DNA from: an uncultured archaeon
Lineage (GTDB): Archaea > Nanobdellota > Nanobdellia > Woesearchaeales > ARS49
Assembly (NCBI GenBank): GCA_902385765.1
Contig: CABMGU010000036.1
Coordinates: 1 to 22,755, forward strand
DNA length: 22,755 bases
Direction of reading: 5' to 3'
Shown here: positions 5,873 through 13,486 of the stretch, piece after piece
Layout: every line of letters begins with the position of its first letter
Position numbering within the stretch: the first letter of the stretch is position 1
Program-made: the position numbers and the translations under genes
Notes under the pieces: generated by a model
Seen by the model: the letters and a program-made list of their open reading frames with translations, nothing else
Told to the model about the DNA's origin: nothing
Databases searched by the model: none

Positions 5873-8800
5873 TTCCTAACAGCCCTCTTTAACCACTCAT
5901 TCCAGGCAAAAAAGATGCGCTCGCTATCAAGCCGTCCAACCTCGTCTCTTACCTGCTCTGAAATACGGTGAAACTCATCATTAGCACGGATATAAAATGA
6001 TGCCTCAAGCAAATCAAAATCATTCAACTTATTAGCCGTATCAACCAACGTCTGCTTAATCTTAGCCCTTAAATTAATATTGTCCCAAACAGCATCCCAA
6101 TTGCCCGCCCACTCCTTAACATTTCCAGCAACAGCCTTGATAACATCACTATCGCCTCTTAACAAATCATTAGTCGGCTGCAAACTATCCGTCTGAGGAT
6201 CATACTTGAACAAGTCAACAAAACCGCCCTCTCTCAACGGGTCCTCCTCCCACAACTTCCTGACCTCAGTAATCTGGGTAATACGCCTCCACCTGTGAAT
6301 ACCATCAGGACTGCGAACAGGATTAGCAACAACAATCAAATCAGTCGCCTTGAAAGAAGTGCGGGGAACACCCAAATCATTAACGACACGGTCAAACACA
6401 CCATAAGGACTATCACCGTGAATAGTGCCAGCGACAACGTTTGCAAGAGCACCAACACGCATTGCCTCATACAAAGCACGAGCTTCAACACTTCTGACTT
6501 CACCAACAATCAAGCTGGAATCACCCAAACGCAAAGTAGTACGAATACCCTCATCAGCACTAACCTCTGTAGTTCCTCTGGTCAATGCACTTGCAACCTT
6601 CATGCTTTGAATGTTATAGCCGAGCTTTCTCAGCGATTCAACAGGAAGTTCCAACGTATTATGAGCCAGAATATTCTCACAAACAAAATTCTCAAAACCA
6701 GGAACTGAAAAATCATAAACGTATGCGTCTTTTTCATCGACGCGCTCGACAGAAACAACGCGGTCCCAAAGAATATCAGAACGCGAAAGCACTTCGTGAA
6801 GCTCAAAAGCATCAGGAGCGCCTTCAACAGCAGAAGCAAACTTCTCGCGGCCAAAAGAAAATCCTCTGTTTAGATAATCGTATGAGTTGAGCCCAAGCTG
6901 CTCTACTGCAACCTTTTTTGAAATGCCCGAAAGCGGAATAATATCAGTCGTATCGTGTGTTGATATTTTATTGCAAAGAATGTTCAAACGCTGACATTTA
7001 TAATCCTGCAACAAGCCAACCTCATCCTTTAGCAAATGCCACATCTTCAAACTACTGATACGACCAGACAAAGTACCATCCTTGCGCTTATGAGGACTCG
7101 TACGCATAATAATACCAGACTGGAGAAGCAAAGTCTGCAAATCGTGCAACAAGCCTTCGGAGGCGAGGGATATGACGACCTCTTTATCGCTAACACAACC
7201 ATCGCCACTCAACAACCCACGCAAAACACAAGCAACCTGCTCTTGAGAAAGACCAAAAACCCAATCTGGAATAATTTTTGTGTAAGCATTGCCCTTGAGT
7301 TCAAGAACATTCTGGAAAACATCTTTAAGAATGCCACTATTCAACATCAAACTCACACCATCAGAATGCATCTTAGTCGAAAGACCAAGCTGTTCAGCAA
7401 CCTTTCTAACAACAGCACGCTCACGCTCATCCACAACAGAAACAATAATCGAATTCTTATCATAACTTCCATCAGCAAGCCACAAACCAACCAAGCTAAG
7501 GAATTCGGAAGTAAACTTTATGCGAACAGGAATTTTGGTAGAACTTGCGCTTTTTTTCACAAAGGCATACTTAATTTTCACTGACAATTTTGCAAAGATC
7601 TCAGAAGGCAGAATACTGCTACGTTTCCAAGCACTCGGCATAGCCTTGCTGTAACCAAAAGCTTTGGCAATTTCCTTAATTTGCCGCCATTTCAATGATA
7701 TTAGTCTGCGAATTTCAGCACCCTCAAAAAATGCGTTAGGCAGAACACGAGCTGTCAAATCCAATTCCTTTACCGGTTTCTGAGCATTAGGTAAAATGCG
7801 AGGAGCAACAATATGGTCGCCCGGCTGCAAATCAGTTGCGCGCACAGGCATCAACAATTCTGAACCAAGCGTAAATATTGAATGGTCTCCAGTAAGCTTC
7901 AAACACCTTCCGCTAGCAGTCCGCACCTCATAAATCGGTTTTGCAACCTTGTGGCGCATACACTGGCTAACCTTTGCCAACTGCACTTTACCATTTCTAC
8001 CCATAGAATAAACTCTCAGATTTTCGGGCCTGACAAACTCACGACCATCGGCATGATCGCCACCTTCTGAAATAAGACCATCGACAAGTTTGCCGACAGT
8101 AGTACGCACAAGACGGCCATTCTTCTCAACAATAATACGAGAATCACCAACCACGCTATCCTCAATCGTTATTATTCTCGACCTGCGCATAATGTCAACC
8201 ATCACGCTGCCAAGCAGAGAAGTCTTACCAGAGCTACGCGTGCCGGCAACAAGAATAGTCCTGCTGCCGTCAATCAAAAAGCTCAACACGCCAGCAGCAA
8301 GAGAATTCAACATCTTGTTTTTCATAAACAAAGGCAGAGTCCAAGGCTTGTCACGATGGCGCCTGATAGAATAAGCAAGACCTGTAGGATTAAGAGGAGC
8401 AGTAATAGCAGCAACTCTTGCGCGGGCAGTCGGCAAAACAAGCTCAGTATCCAAAATAGGATTAGCCTCGTCCAACGGCCTGCCGGAAATCATCCTGAGT
8501 TTAGAAGCCCAGGACTCCCCTTCAGGAGACGTGGGAATGATGTTTGTGGTGCAGTCACCGAAATCATTATGCACAATAAACATAGGAATCCTGCCCATCG
8601 GCGAGTTAATAGTAATATCCTGCACTTTATCGTCATCAAGCAAAACCTCAACAAGACCAAAACCAACAGTGTAACGAACCAGAATCTTGGCAAGCTCATC
8701 ACGGTCCTTAGGACGCAAATGCATACCACGATGACCGGCAAGCTCGTCCAGCAAGTCAGAACCAACAGAAGTAAACACCTGACGCATTCTCTCAGGATCA

Positions 8801-9621
8801 ACAAACTCAGAACGCTTAGGCTTATGCTCAGCCATAATCTTTCTCGCAGCATCCAAAAGCTCGTATTTTTCCTCTGTCAGCTTAAACTCAGGAGGAACCA
8901 TATGATACAGGTACTGCACAGTCTCTGGCATCTGGAAAACAGTAATCTCAGTATCACCAATCTGATAACTCGCAAGCTCCTCACCCTCAGGAGGAAAAGT
9001 CGCCATGAGCTTTGTAAACATAAAATCAGGCTTGATAGTCGGAGAGAACAAACGGCGATAAATAGTCCTGTCACCAGGCTGGAAGCCGGGCAGGAAAGGC
9101 TGAGCAAGCTTAACGATTTTAGTCTGCTCAAGCATGTTAATCGTATCCTGAAGAAGCCGATAATAATTCTGCAAACACTCAACGCCCTCCTGATTAATAA
9201 TACCTGCTTCAATCTGATGCTTTTCCTCACGAGCCAAACGCTTCAGCTCGACATAAGCAGCAATAGGGTCTGACTTGAAAGTCCTGTAAAGAATATCCTG
9301 AATCTGGGTATAACGGGGATTAACCCAGCGCGCACAAACAGGCTTTGACAGCATTCCATAAGCAAACTTCTGACCAACCAACTGCTTGTAGATAACTGCC
9401 AATTCAGACAACAACTGCGCCTGAGTTTCATCATACTCGATATCCCGCTTCTGAACGTAAACAAGCTGGGTGACAGCGCCAGCCTCGGCAAGAGCATCCA
9501 TAGTAAGAGACATCAAACGAGGCTCATCTTCCAAACTAGGAAAGAACGGGCAGGCTTCACAATCTACCCTGAGAGTGATTTCTTCGCCTTCACGTATAAG
9601 TTCGTATTTACCGCACTCCAA
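5869..9621 (-). CDS. Type II/IV secretion (GspE/TadA/FlaI-like) ATPase with an in-frame intein
   Basis: A 1250-aa precursor that becomes about 750 aa after splicing. The N-terminal domain has Cys residues (C3, C21, C24; DCEACP) seen in archaeal secretion-ATPase homologues, followed by a long helical region. The RecA-like motor carries Walker A GTRSSGKTS (460-468), a RIITIED motif (482-488), and after the intein TLELPVESL, VGEVRSVEA and a His-box GTIHG (1065-1069). A C-terminal extension of about 150 residues follows. It would power assembly or secretion with the downstream platform protein, which overlaps it by 4 nt. The start is TTG at 9619-9621, preceded at good spacing by GAGGTG (Shine-Dalgarno); no better in-frame ATG is seen. 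It is divergent from the coiled-coil genes and shares a 30-bp near-palindromic promoter region with them. No archaellin gene is visible, so the type of machine is open. Confidence 0.92.
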   Translation of the reverse strand: MECGKYELIREGEEITLRVDCEACPFFPSLEDEPRLMSLTMDALAEAGAVTQLVYVQKRDIEYDETQAQLLSELAVIYKQLVGQKFAYGMLSKPVCARWVNPRYTQIQDILYRTFKSDPIAAYVELKRLAREEKHQIEAGIINQEGVECLQNYYRLLQDTINMLEQTKIVKLAQPFLPGFQPGDRTIYRRLFSPTIKPDFMFTKLMATFPPEGEELASYQIGDTEITVFQMPETVQYLYHMVPPEFKLTEEKYELLDAARKIMAEHKPKRSEFVDPERMRQVFTSVGSDLLDELAGHRGMHLRPKDRDELAKILVRYTVGFGLVEVLLDDDKVQDITINSPMGRIPMFIVHNDFGDCTTNIIPTSPEGESWASKLRMISGRPLDEANPILDTELVLPTARARVAAITAPLNPTGLAYSIRRHRDKPWTLPLFMKNKMLNSLAAGVLSFLIDGSRTILVAGTRSSGKTSLLGSVMVDIMRRSRIITIEDSVVGDSRIIVEKNGRLVRTTVGKLVDGLISEGGDHADGREFVRPENLRVYSMGRNGKVQLAKVSQCMRHKVAKPIYEVRTASGRCLKLTGDHSIFTLGSELLMPVRATDLQPGDHIVAPRILPNAQKPVKELDLTARVLPNAFFEGAEIRRLISLKWRQIKEIAKAFGYSKAMPSAWKRSSILPSEIFAKLSVKIKYAFVKKSASSTKIPVRIKFTSEFLSLVGLWLADGSYDKNSIIVSVVDERERAVVRKVAEQLGLSTKMHSDGVSLMLNSGILKDVFQNVLELKGNAYTKIIPDWVFGLSQEQVACVLRGLLSGDGCVSDKEVVISLASEGLLHDLQTLLLQSGIIMRTSPHKRKDGTLSGRISSLKMWHLLKDEVGLLQDYKCQRLNILCNKISTHDTTDIIPLSGISKKVAVEQLGLNSYDYLNRGFSFGREKFASAVEGAPDAFELHEVLSRSDILWDRVVSVERVDEKDAYVYDFSVPGFENFVCENILAHNTLELPVESLRKLGYNIQSMKVASALTRGTTEVSADEGIRTTLRLGDSSLIVGEVRSVEARALYEAMRVGALANVVAGTIHGDSPYGVFDRVVNDLGVPRTSFKATDLIVVANPVRSPDGIHRWRRITQITEVRKLWEEDPLREGGFVDLFKYDPQTDSLQPTNDLLRGDSDVIKAVAGNVKEWAGNWDAVWDNINLRAKIKQTLVDTANKLNDFDLLEASFYIRANDEFHRISEQVRDEVGRLDSERIFFAWNEWLKRAVRK
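6658..8157 (-). mobile_element. Intein (500 aa) with LAGLIDADG homing endonuclease, in the ATPase gene
   Basis: The coding sequence for residues 489-988 interrupts the conserved ITIED|TLELP motif of the ATPase. Splicing features: Ser489 at position 1, block B GDHSIF with T577-x-x-H580, and a C-terminal block F/G (VYDFSVPGFENFVCENILAHN) ending in His987-Asn988 with Thr989 as the +1 nucleophile. Two LAGLIDADG motifs indicate a DOD homing endonuclease: LVGLWLADGSY (710-720) and LRGLLSGDG (800-808), each with its Asp-Gly intact. All expected catalytic residues are present, so both splicing and endonuclease activity look possible. The 3' part of the intein coding region has less of the A/C-rich + strand bias than the host exteins, consistent with later arrival. 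Confidence 0.93.
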
Positions 9622-9688
9622 TGCCCCACCTCTTTACTACTAACATAGAGTCACGCAAGTTTAATTATGATATTTCCTGATTTAACCT

Positions 9689-9718
9689 TGATGATATATA
9701 AACATTTATGTATCATCA
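9689..9718. promoter_or_regulatory. 30-bp near-palindrome in the divergent promoter of the secretion locus
   Basis: TGATGATATATAAA (9689-9702), spacer CA, then TTTATGTATCATCA (9705-9718): 14-bp arms with 13 matches. Each arm contains a TATA-like box, TATATAAA for the + strand coiled-coil gene (ATG at 9735) and TACATAAA for the minus-strand ATPase (TTG at 9621). It can act as a bidirectional promoter, and as a symmetrical regulator site. The + gene would have a leader of about 10 nt; the ATPase leader would be longer and carries a Shine-Dalgarno. Confidence 0.55.
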
Positions 9719-9734
9719 CTATTAAAGCTAACCA

Positions 9735-10199
9735 ATGCCAGACGAACCAACAGCACCGGAACCAGCAAAACCAGGATTCTTCACACAGAAAGCACCACCA
9801 CCGCAGCCTATAGCAAACGAAGTTACAGAACAAGTAAACATGATGGCAGCGAGAATGAGGGTAGGAGAGGAAAGATACAGCGAACTCCGCAAAAAATCAC
9901 TCGTAGTAGAACAAAACATGCTCAGCAACAACAAAAAAGCAATGACAGAAGTCAAATCACTGCAAACAGACATCAGTGAATTAAGAAGAACGATAACAGC
10001 AATAGAAGACAAAATCATCACGATAATAAAAGAATTAAGGCTGACTGCAAGAAAAGAAGACATAGACATAATGAAAAAATATCTTGACTTATGGGACCCT
10101 GTGAAGTTCGTAACAAACGAGCAGGTGGAAAAAATAGTAGACGAGAAACTAGGCAAAAAAGAAGCAGAAAAACCGCCAAGCTACGACAGCCCGACATAA
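9735..10199 (+). CDS. Coiled-coil protein of the secretion locus (154 aa), function unknown
   Basis: A soluble 154-aa protein. It has a proline-rich N-terminus (1-25, with PTAPEPAKP and KAPPPQP), a long charged heptad-rich helix region (about 27-112), and a compact C-terminal motif LDLWDPVKFVTNEQVEKIVDEKL (117-139), then a disordered tail. No signal peptide or membrane segment. It is divergent from the secretion ATPase and shares its promoter region, and it is followed 45 bp later by another coiled-coil protein. Both may be cytoplasmic adaptors of the secretion or pilus machine, comparable in position and style to FlaC/D/E proteins of the archaellum; I cannot show homology. Expression signals are the TATA at 9695-9702 and no clear Shine-Dalgarno. 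Confidence 0.78.
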   Translation: MPDEPTAPEPAKPGFFTQKAPPPQPIANEVTEQVNMMAARMRVGEERYSELRKKSLVVEQNMLSNNKKAMTEVKSLQTDISELRRTITAIEDKIITIIKELRLTARKEDIDIMKKYLDLWDPVKFVTNEQVEKIVDEKLGKKEAEKPPSYDSPT

Positions 10200-10208
10200 G
10201 GTTTAAAA
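10200..10208 (+). promoter_or_regulatory. Possible TATA box for the second coiled-coil gene
   Basis: GGTTTAAAA directly follows the stop of the first coiled-coil gene and is about 40 bp before the next ATG (10245). The second gene may therefore have its own short-leader transcript as well as read-through. Confidence 0.35.
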
Positions 10209-10244
10209 ACAATCGCAATCATACATAACAAAAAAGAGCTGAAC

Positions 10245-10868
10245 ATGGCATTCATGGACATATTCAAGAAAAAAGAACCAGAAGCACCAGCTTATCCTAT
10301 GCCCGCGGGAATGCCTGCAGAAGCTCCGCCAATGCCTTCTGAAACACCAATAGCACAAGTCGTCAGTATGCAAACACAAGGGCTATCAAACAACCAAATC
10401 ATACAAGCACTGCAAAGACAAGGATTCCAGCCAACACAAATCTATGATGCACTCGCACAGGCAGAAGCAAAAAGAAGCATAGAACCAATGGAAGGACCAA
10501 CAGAAATGCCTGAAACACCAAAAACGGAAATCAAAATGCCAGCTCACCCTGAATCAGAAGCAATAGTCGAACAAATAATAGAAGAGAAATGGCAGGAATT
10601 ACAAAAAGATGTGGGAAAAGTAACAGAATGGAAAGACCTGATGAGCTCAAGACTGGACAAAATGGAGCAAAGCATGACAGACATCAGAGCAGACCTTGAC
10701 GGGCTCCACAAGGCAATAGTGGCCAGAATAGGAGAATACGACAAGACTCTAATGGACGTAGGAACAGAAATAAAAGCAATGGAAAAAGTATTCCAAAAAG
10801 TACTCCCGGAACTAACAGGAAACATACAAGAACTTTCTCGAATAACAAGAACTGTAAAGAACAAATAG
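10245..10868 (+). CDS. Coiled-coil protein with UBA-like N-terminal segment (207 aa), function unknown
   Basis: Modular protein: MAFMDIFKKKEPEAP start, a Pro/Met-rich linker (about 11-35), a compact helical segment at about 36-75 (VVSMQTQGLSNNQIIQALQRQGFQPTQI), another Pro-rich linker (about 80-103), then a long charged coiled coil to the C-terminus (about 105-207). The compact segment has the look of a three-helix UBA-like module, with GLSNNQIIQAL followed by GFQPTQIYDAL. There is no membrane segment or signal peptide. Its linker-coil architecture matches that of the preceding gene, so the pair probably works together with the divergent ATPase and the convergent membrane operon. I do not recognise a named family; the UBA comparison is based on pattern only. 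Confidence 0.78.
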   Translation: MAFMDIFKKKEPEAPAYPMPAGMPAEAPPMPSETPIAQVVSMQTQGLSNNQIIQALQRQGFQPTQIYDALAQAEAKRSIEPMEGPTEMPETPKTEIKMPAHPESEAIVEQIIEEKWQELQKDVGKVTEWKDLMSSRLDKMEQSMTDIRADLDGLHKAIVARIGEYDKTLMDVGTEIKAMEKVFQKVLPELTGNIQELSRITRTVKNK

Positions 10869-10908
10869 GATTATTGAATTTCTTTCTAACCGCTTTGGTA
10901 TTATGAAC

Positions 10909-10952
10909 TGATTTTTTCCTTCCCCTAACCTGCGTGGGGAAGAAAAAAATCA
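10909..10952. repeat. Hairpin element copy 1 (possible bidirectional terminator)
   Basis: The 5' arm GATTTTTTCCTTCCCC (10910-10925) pairs with the 3' arm GGGGAAGAAAAAAATC (10936-10951), with one C.A mismatch at the 8th pair from the loop. T10909-A10952 extends the stem. The loop is TAACCTGCGT. It lies between convergent genes and places a T-run on each strand, as would suit a bidirectional archaeal terminator. It is structurally matched by 13487-13528 with compensatory changes. Confidence 0.7.
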
Positions 10953-10999
10953 TTCCAAGCCGGGTTTAGGGCAGAGCGGCATTTCATTATAACGTAGAA

Positions 11000-11557
11000 T
11001 TATTCTGTCTTAACAAGCTGACGCATAGTAAAGAATGCAATCATCATAATCAAGACCATTCCTAAAATCTTAGGGTGGAACAAGGTCTGCCAGAAACCAT
11101 AATTGGCAGGAGTGCCTGTTTCAGCGCCAACAGAAGAAACATTTCCTGCAGTCAGCTTCTCAAGACCAACCTCCTCATTAAGCACTGCAGCAAGAGAGCC
11201 AGCACCAATAACAATCATAATAGCCATAGCCCAAATACCAATGCCATACTCGCCGCTGGTAATAAACTCAGTAACATCCTTCTGCGTATAACCAAACATC
11301 ATAAACACCAAAATAAACAAAATCGAAAAAATGATGAACAAAACAAACCAAGGAGCCATCAAATTAATCGTTTTCATAGCAATGGAAGAGAACAAAGTCA
11401 TAATCGCAGCAATAACAGCAATCAAGGCAGCCATACCCTGCTTTTCCTTAAACCAGGAAGTCTGGGAAAGAACAGCATAAACAAGAACCAAAACTAGCAA
11501 AAACGGAAACAAACCGCTGAACTGCTTCAAACCCGCAATATCAAGGAACGTTGCCAT
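11000..11557 (-). CDS. Polytopic membrane protein D of the four-gene paralogous set (185 aa)
   Basis: Fourth and last gene of the minus-strand membrane operon. MATFLDIAGLKQFSGLFPFLLVLVLVYAVLSQTSWF matches the start of its three upstream neighbours: a Phe/Leu-rich helix followed by a short polar/basic turn, then a second helix MAALIAVIAAIMTLFSSIA. It has about five membrane helices (roughly 14-32, 42-60, 66-92, 108-128 and 160-180) and a polar loop between the last two (about 129-158). Its ATG overlaps the TGA of the previous gene by one base (TGATG at 11555-11559), and GGTGGAGG lies upstream as a Shine-Dalgarno, so translation is coupled. It is the most divergent paralogue: it lacks the N-G-V-L/PH motif of copies B and C. 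Function unknown; an envelope machine role is inferred from the locus. Confidence 0.82.
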   Translation of the reverse strand: MATFLDIAGLKQFSGLFPFLLVLVLVYAVLSQTSWFKEKQGMAALIAVIAAIMTLFSSIAMKTINLMAPWFVLFIIFSILFILVFMMFGYTQKDVTEFITSGEYGIGIWAMAIMIVIGAGSLAAVLNEEVGLEKLTAGNVSSVGAETGTPANYGFWQTLFHPKILGMVLIMMIAFFTMRQLVKTE

Positions 11558-12198
11558 CAGGGCTTATCCTCCACCCATTTACGAATAGTAGTATGCAGTT
11601 TCACATCACTGGGCTCCTTGAACGTGAAATAAACAACCAATGAAAACACCAAAATCACAACAAAAACAGCCTGAATAGAAGGGTCGCGCAGAAAATCAAA
11701 CGAGCCAGGGAAAAACTCAGGGAATAAGTCCATCAAAAATTTCACAATCAAAACACCAGCAGCAACAACAGCGATCAGTAACTGCAAAGCAGGAGACTTC
11801 TGAGCGCCAGGCACATTAACGATGCCAAACAGCAGAACAACAGCCAAAATAGCGACAAGCAAAACAGCAGTGTTAGGAAGAAGACTGTTAATCAACAAAA
11901 TAGGGTCATACTTCGCAGGATACATATTAGCCATATGAGGAAGAACAGCAGCAAAGCCAATCACGAAAGCAAGAACGCCGTTAATTTTCCTGTCAGCAAC
12001 CGTCTTCGGCTCCTCAGCAACAGGCTTTCCATCTTTCCCCAATCTAGGAGTCCGGAACAAAGCAACCTTCTGCAAAATACCAAAAATCAAGGCAAAAATA
12101 AACAAAGCAGGAAGGACAAAATCAATAAAACCATAACTTTGCAAGTACTGAAAAACCGTACGCAATTGCTGTCCTCCAGTAGAGTATCCTAAAGCCAT
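11557..12198 (-). CDS. Polytopic membrane protein C of the four-gene paralogous set (213 aa)
   Basis: MALGYSTGGQQLRTVFQYLQSYGFIDFVLPALFIFALIFGILQKVALFRTP: an amphipathic start, a first helix ending in the ILQKVALF turn, and a longer basic loop (RTPRLGKDGKPVAEEPKTVADRK) than the paralogues. Next comes INGVLAFVIGFAAVLPHMANMYP, which closely matches copy B. Further helices lie at about 105-125, 137-158 and 175-192. The C-terminus is soluble (DVKLHTTIRKWVEDKP). It sits 21 bp after copy B and overlaps copy D by one base. About 5 membrane segments; no signal peptide cleavage site recognised. Function not known. Shared motifs with B, A and D show that the operon grew by tandem duplication. Confidence 0.84.
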   Translation of the reverse strand: MALGYSTGGQQLRTVFQYLQSYGFIDFVLPALFIFALIFGILQKVALFRTPRLGKDGKPVAEEPKTVADRKINGVLAFVIGFAAVLPHMANMYPAKYDPILLINSLLPNTAVLLVAILAVVLLFGIVNVPGAQKSPALQLLIAVVAAGVLIVKFLMDLFPEFFPGSFDFLRDPSIQAVFVVILVFSLVVYFTFKEPSDVKLHTTIRKWVEDKP

Positions 12199-12219
12199 GG
12201 TTTAATTTATTCCCTCATC

Positions 12220-12819
12220 CTATCTTATTGGGGGTGAGCCAACCCAAACTTTCAACCAGTTCGCCAAGCCTTCATCAGGCCCACTTGGCTCGCGAAGCAC
12301 AAAGTAGCCAACCAAGCCCAGCACAGTCAAAATGATAAGCAAAGCCTGGATTGCAGGGTCCCTAAGGAAATCAAAGGTGGGGAAATAACCTGGAATTACC
12401 GCCATCAAAATAATGAAAACCAGCAAGCCGACAGCAAACAAAGCAACAGCCCACAACAACAAATTAGGAATAGTGCCTCCAGCAAGCCCCAAAAGCAAAA
12501 TCACACACAAAATGGCAACCAAAATAACAGCCGTGTGAGGCAAAAACGCATTAATCAAGTAAACAGGGTCAGAAGTCTCAGGATACAAGCCAAGAATGTG
12601 AGGAATAACCGCCATTGCAGCAATAATCAAGGCAAGAACACCATTAATACGGCGGTCTGGCTTTGTTTTATCCGCTGTCTGGAACAAAGGAACCCTCTGC
12701 AAAACAGCAAAAATTAACACGAAAATCAGCAGCAAACGCAATAACGCATCAATCAAGCCCCAGTCATAAAGATACTGAAAAACATTACTACCACCGTAAG
12801 CACCGAATTGGAAAAGCAT
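12220..12819 (-). CDS. Polytopic membrane protein B of the four-gene paralogous set (199 aa)
   Basis: MLFQFGAYGGSNVFQYLYDWGLIDALLRLLLIFVLIFAVLQRVPLF is followed by a short basic loop (QTADKTKPDRR) and INGVLALIIAAMAVIPHILGLYP, the same framework as copy C. Additional helices lie at about 88-110, 119-150 and 160-178, ending in a soluble LANWLKVWVGSPPIR tail. Its start is preceded by GGAGGTTGA, a strong Shine-Dalgarno that overlaps the stop codon of copy A, so the two are translationally coupled. About 5 membrane segments. The shared LQ-R/K-x-x-LF turn and INGVLA...PH...YP motif look like family-defining positions. No function assigned. Confidence 0.84.
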   Translation of the reverse strand: MLFQFGAYGGSNVFQYLYDWGLIDALLRLLLIFVLIFAVLQRVPLFQTADKTKPDRRINGVLALIIAAMAVIPHILGLYPETSDPVYLINAFLPHTAVILVAILCVILLLGLAGGTIPNLLLWAVALFAVGLLVFIILMAVIPGYFPTFDFLRDPAIQALLIILTVLGLVGYFVLREPSGPDEGLANWLKVWVGSPPIR

Positions 12820-12822
12820 TTT

Positions 12823-13410
12823 TCAACCTCCTTTACTTTCTTCCTCTTTCTTAGGCTCCTTCATAATCCAATACATAAAGAGAATAACTGCCACTATTAA
12901 AACTATCGCAGCAACAGCGGCATTAGTGTAGAACTGAGACAGCCAGTCCCAGAACACCTCAAGCCAAGTCCTGCCATCAGCAGCAGTAACCGCATCCAAA
13001 AATATGATGATTATTGCAACTGCCATAACAAACATAAAAGCAGTACGCCAGCCCTTCTCAAGCGTAACACCTTTCTTCTCAATATCTTCCTTACTATAAA
13101 ACGCGCCGACCAGCATCAGGAAGAAGACCAATAATAACAGCAAGACGACAATTTCGCTGCTAATCTTAGTAATAGCCTGAACAAGCTTTGAGCTGGCAAC
13201 AACAAGGAAAGCAACAACAAAAGCAACCATTGCATTAAGGTTCTTCTTGGTATGCGGCTCTTTTTTAGAGTCCAACTCAGTGCCAAAAAGCTTTGTACGC
13301 TCCAAAATAGCAAAAGTAATAGTGAAAACAAGAATAAAAGGCAAGAGCACATCATATACTCCCAAGTCCCTAAAGAATCCCAATACACCGCCTAAAACTG
13401 TTTCAGCCAT
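12823..13410 (-). CDS. Polytopic membrane protein A of the four-gene paralogous set (195 aa)
   Basis: First gene of the membrane operon. MAETVLGGVLGFFRDLGVYDVLLPFILVFTITFAILERTKLFG has the same layout as copies B and C (amphipathic start, LPF-rich helix, IL-E/Q-R-T/V-x-LF turn), then a basic loop (DSKKEPHTKKN) and LNAMVAFVVAFLVVASS. Five helices are visible at about 19-36, 59-74, 85-105, 122-143 and 163-184. The C-terminal tail is charged (MKEPKKEEESKGG) and its last codons contain the Shine-Dalgarno of copy B. The promoter is the AT-rich TATA (13447-13457). It is transcribed away from the translin gene, and the hairpin cluster at 13467-13544 lies just upstream. Function unknown. Confidence 0.84.
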   Translation of the reverse strand: MAETVLGGVLGFFRDLGVYDVLLPFILVFTITFAILERTKLFGTELDSKKEPHTKKNLNAMVAFVVAFLVVASSKLVQAITKISSEIVVLLLLLVFFLMLVGAFYSKEDIEKKGVTLEKGWRTAFMFVMAVAIIIIFLDAVTAADGRTWLEVFWDWLSQFYTNAAVAAIVLIVAVILFMYWIMKEPKKEEESKGG

Positions 13411-13446
13411 AGTTCACACTCTTTTGGCAAACAAATGATTTTGTGG

Positions 13447-13457
13447 TTATATAAATG
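13447..13457. promoter_or_regulatory. Symmetric TATA region upstream of the membrane operon
   Basis: TTATATAAATG on the + strand reads as CATTTATATAA on the minus strand. For the minus strand it is about 40 bp before the copy A start codon (13410). On the + strand it would start a transcript near 13480, at the hairpin cluster rather than at the translin gene. Confidence 0.45.
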
Positions 13458-13466
13458 TTTCTGTAT

Positions 13467-13479
13467 CCCGCCCCGCGGG
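13467..13479. repeat. Small GC-rich hairpin
   Basis: CCCGC (13467-13471), loop CCC, GCGGG (13475-13479). First of three adjacent hairpins. Confidence 0.45.
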
Positions 13480-13486
13480 CTACGAC

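Noticed and set aside
7036..7584. 182-codon + strand frame opposite the intein
   Set aside because: Low-complexity Thr/Asn/Gln-rich shadow of the intein coding sequence; no start signals.
8356..9273. 305-codon open frame on the + strand opposite the ATPase
   Set aside because: It is antisense to a well-supported coding region, has Ser/Arg/Asn/Leu-heavy composition with no domain, and its length follows from the A/C-rich + strand having few stop codons.
5869..9621. Archaellum motor FlaI as the ATPase identity
   Set aside because: The spliced protein (about 750 aa) is longer than FlaI, has an N-terminal Cys motif and C-terminal extension, and no archaellin or FlaG/F/H genes are present. A more general secretion/pilus ATPase call is safer.
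10909..10952. Classical bacterial rho-independent terminator
   Set aside because: The T-tract is on the 5' arm and the A-tract on the 3' arm, the reverse of stem-then-U-tract order. Termination at U-tracts on both strands is still possible in archaea.
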